Source: Porticoccaceae bacterium UBA4026
Lineage (GTDB): Bacteria > Pseudomonadota > Gammaproteobacteria > Pseudomonadales > Porticoccaceae
DNA length: 64,000 nt
Direction: 5' to 3'
Assembly (NCBI GenBank): GCA_002382445.1
Contig: DGAQ01000052.1
Span: 77,587-141,586 of the forward strand
Shown in pieces: positions 62,837 to 64,000 of this stretch. The notes below the pieces were generated by a model, which worked only from the letters and a program-made list of their open reading frames with translations, did not search any database and was not told the DNA's origin. Numbering within the stretch: the stretch's first letter is position 1; every line of letters begins with the position of its first letter. The position numbers and the translations under genes are program-made.

Positions 62837-62853
62837 TGCACTATAATGGTGCA
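62837..62853. promoter_or_regulatory. NtrC-type site overlapping a -10 box ahead of ntrB
   Basis: TGCACTATAATGGTGCA fits the NtrC consensus closely. It contains TATAAT at 62842-62847; the -35 region about 17 bp upstream (GTGCGA) is weak. In E. coli, glnL has its own promoter that NtrC represses from a site like this, so autorepression of ntrB is a likely reading. Confidence 0.75.
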
Positions 62854-63016
62854 ATATGAGAATGTATCACTCACTTGTTAGCGTTTTAATCGGCGATGCC
62901 CCCTATTTTTGCTGAGATACGGCGGATTTTTTTTTGGCCTGCTTATTGCTAGTAGTAAAGCGTATCAATAAATGGCGTGCATAAAAGTACTCAAACGGAT
63001 CAGTGTCCAAGGGCTT

Positions 63017-64000
63017 ATGAATTCCAATCAACTTCACAGACTGTTGCTAGATAATTTGAATACTGCGGTATTGCTATTGGATGGCGGATTGTCCATTAAT
63101 TATGTTAATTCGTCTGCAGAATCACTTTTGCAGGTTAGCAGTGCTCGACTGATGGGTTCGAATGTTTGCGAGCTGTTTAGCGATGGAGATGCGTCTAGGG
63201 GGAATCTCTTGGAGGCTTTAGAAAGGAATATTGCGCACACTCGCCGGCATGAACATCTTAGAGTGCTACCGTCGACGGATCCATTTCAGGTTGATTACAC
63301 TGTCACCCCCGTGGAGATAAATCTCGAGCGCATGCTCTTAATGGAAATACAGCCTATTGATCGGTTTCTAAAAATAAATCGAGAAGAAGCGCTATTGTCG
63401 GTACATGACACATCAAAGAGTTTAATCAGGGGTTTGGCGCATGAAATCAAAAATCCACTGGGTGGCATTCGTGGCGCGGCTCAATTATTAGATCAAGAAC
63501 TTGCACACAATGGTTTAGATGATGAAGCTCGTGAACTATGCAAGATTATAACCACTGAGACTGACCGGTTGCGTAATCTTGTTGATCGCCTATTAGGTCC
63601 TAATCAGATTCCACGTTTTGAACAAATCAATATTCACGAAGTGACAGAACATGTGGCAGCCTTATTAGAGGCCGAAGCGCAGGGCTCTCTCGTCATTTCA
63701 AGAGATTATGATCCGAGTATCCCTGATATTCAGGGGGATAGAATTCAGCTTATTCAAGCGGTCCTCAATGTCGCTCGCAATGCCATGCAAGCGGTCCTAG
63801 AGTCGGGTCGATCTACCCCACGAGTGATGATCAAGTCCCGCATTCAAAGAAGCTTTACTATTGGTGGTGAGCGTCACAGAGTTGTTTGCCGAATTGACGT
63901 TATTGACAACGGACCTGGGGTTTCCACGGAGATCTTGGAGAGAATATTTTTCCCAATGATCAGTGGCCGAAGCAACGGATCAGGTCTGGGTCTAACGATG
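63017..64000 (+). CDS. glnL: Nitrogen-regulation sensor kinase NtrB, 3' end cut by window
   Basis: The frame starts with ATG at 63017 after AAGGG and is open for 328 codons to the window end. It has an N-terminal PAS-like domain (LLDNLNTAVLLLDGGLSINY), the phosphorylated His in LIRGLAHEIKNPLGGIRGAA, and ATPase motifs N (NVARNAMQAVLE), G1 (VIDNGPGVSTEILERIFF) and the beginning of G2 (GRSNGSGLGLTM). There is no membrane helix, as expected for cytoplasmic NtrB, which phosphorylates NtrC under nitrogen limitation and is held in check by PII. ntrC should lie just beyond the window. Confidence 0.95.
   Translation, partial: MNSNQLHRLLLDNLNTAVLLLDGGLSINYVNSSAESLLQVSSARLMGSNVCELFSDGDASRGNLLEALERNIAHTRRHEHLRVLPSTDPFQVDYTVTPVEINLERMLLMEIQPIDRFLKINREEALLSVHDTSKSLIRGLAHEIKNPLGGIRGAAQLLDQELAHNGLDDEARELCKIITTETDRLRNLVDRLLGPNQIPRFEQINIHEVTEHVAALLEAEAQGSLVISRDYDPSIPDIQGDRIQLIQAVLNVARNAMQAVLESGRSTPRVMIKSRIQRSFTIGGERHRVVCRIDVIDNGPGVSTEILERIFFPMISGRSNGSGLGLTM

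Overview
This window looks like a contiguous piece of a gammaproteobacterial chromosome made almost entirely of housekeeping genes. Gene content and order (yicC-rph-pyrE-slmA-coaBC-radC-rpmBG; rppH-ptsP-lgt-thyA-folA; tolC-nudF-DUF1249-cpdA-yqiA-parE-parC; typA-thiI-glnA-ntrB) follow the Pseudomonas/Cellvibrionales plan. Moderate base composition, short intergenic gaps and a DUF3450/TtpC-type TonB system suggest a marine Cellvibrionales or Porticoccaceae (SAR92-like) bacterium; that placement is inference. I see no insertion sequence, prophage, CRISPR array, tRNA or rRNA gene.

Layout. 0-8 kb: a truncated MBL-fold hydrolase, yicC, rph-pyrE, then the leftward slmA-argB-algC-coaBC block. 7.4-9 kb: radC, the rpmB-rpmG ribosomal operon with promoter and terminator, and a cold-shock gene. 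9.5-13.8 kb: a membrane protein, an FAH-fold hydrolase, DUF1653, arfB, srkA, a DUF481 outer-membrane protein and an isolated gcvH. 13.8-20.5 kb: HAD phosphatase, rppH-ptsP, a TANGO2-like NRDE protein, and lgt-thyA-folA. 20.7-25.9 kb: a six-gene TonB2-type energy-transduction operon (DUF3450, TtpC, ExbB, ExbD, TonB, TPR) closed by a strong terminator. 26-28 kb: a decayed ilvD relic and argA. 28-35 kb: ilvE, a glycosyltransferase, an LTA-synthase-like sulfatase-fold protein, waaA and tolC. 35-42 kb: nudF, DUF1249, cpdA, yqiA, parE, parC. 42-50.6 kb: a leftward run of ctpA, envC, gpmI, uup and an RND transporter. 50.9-60.6 kb: a DUF1295 membrane protein, a 2-hydroxyacid dehydrogenase, PPi-type phosphofructokinase, mpl, dtd, pip, tag, a degenerate GGDEF protein and typA. 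60.7-64 kb: a stand-alone ThiI rhodanese domain, glutamine synthetase and ntrB (cut by the window end).

The most interesting part is the last 4 kb. At the conserved typA-thiI-glnA-ntrB locus, thiI is reduced to its C-terminal rhodanese domain with the active cysteine intact. The glutamine synthetase is the short eukaryote-like GSII type rather than the usual long GSI. The control DNA nevertheless keeps the classical layout: two NtrC-type palindromes 31 bp apart upstream of a consensus sigma-54 promoter, and a third palindrome that contains a TATAAT box ahead of ntrB. Other points worth a second look are the ilvD relic with a stop codon inside its Fe-S ligand motif, a GGDEF domain whose signature reads VGNTF, and two genes absent from their usual neighbourhoods (dut, thiC).
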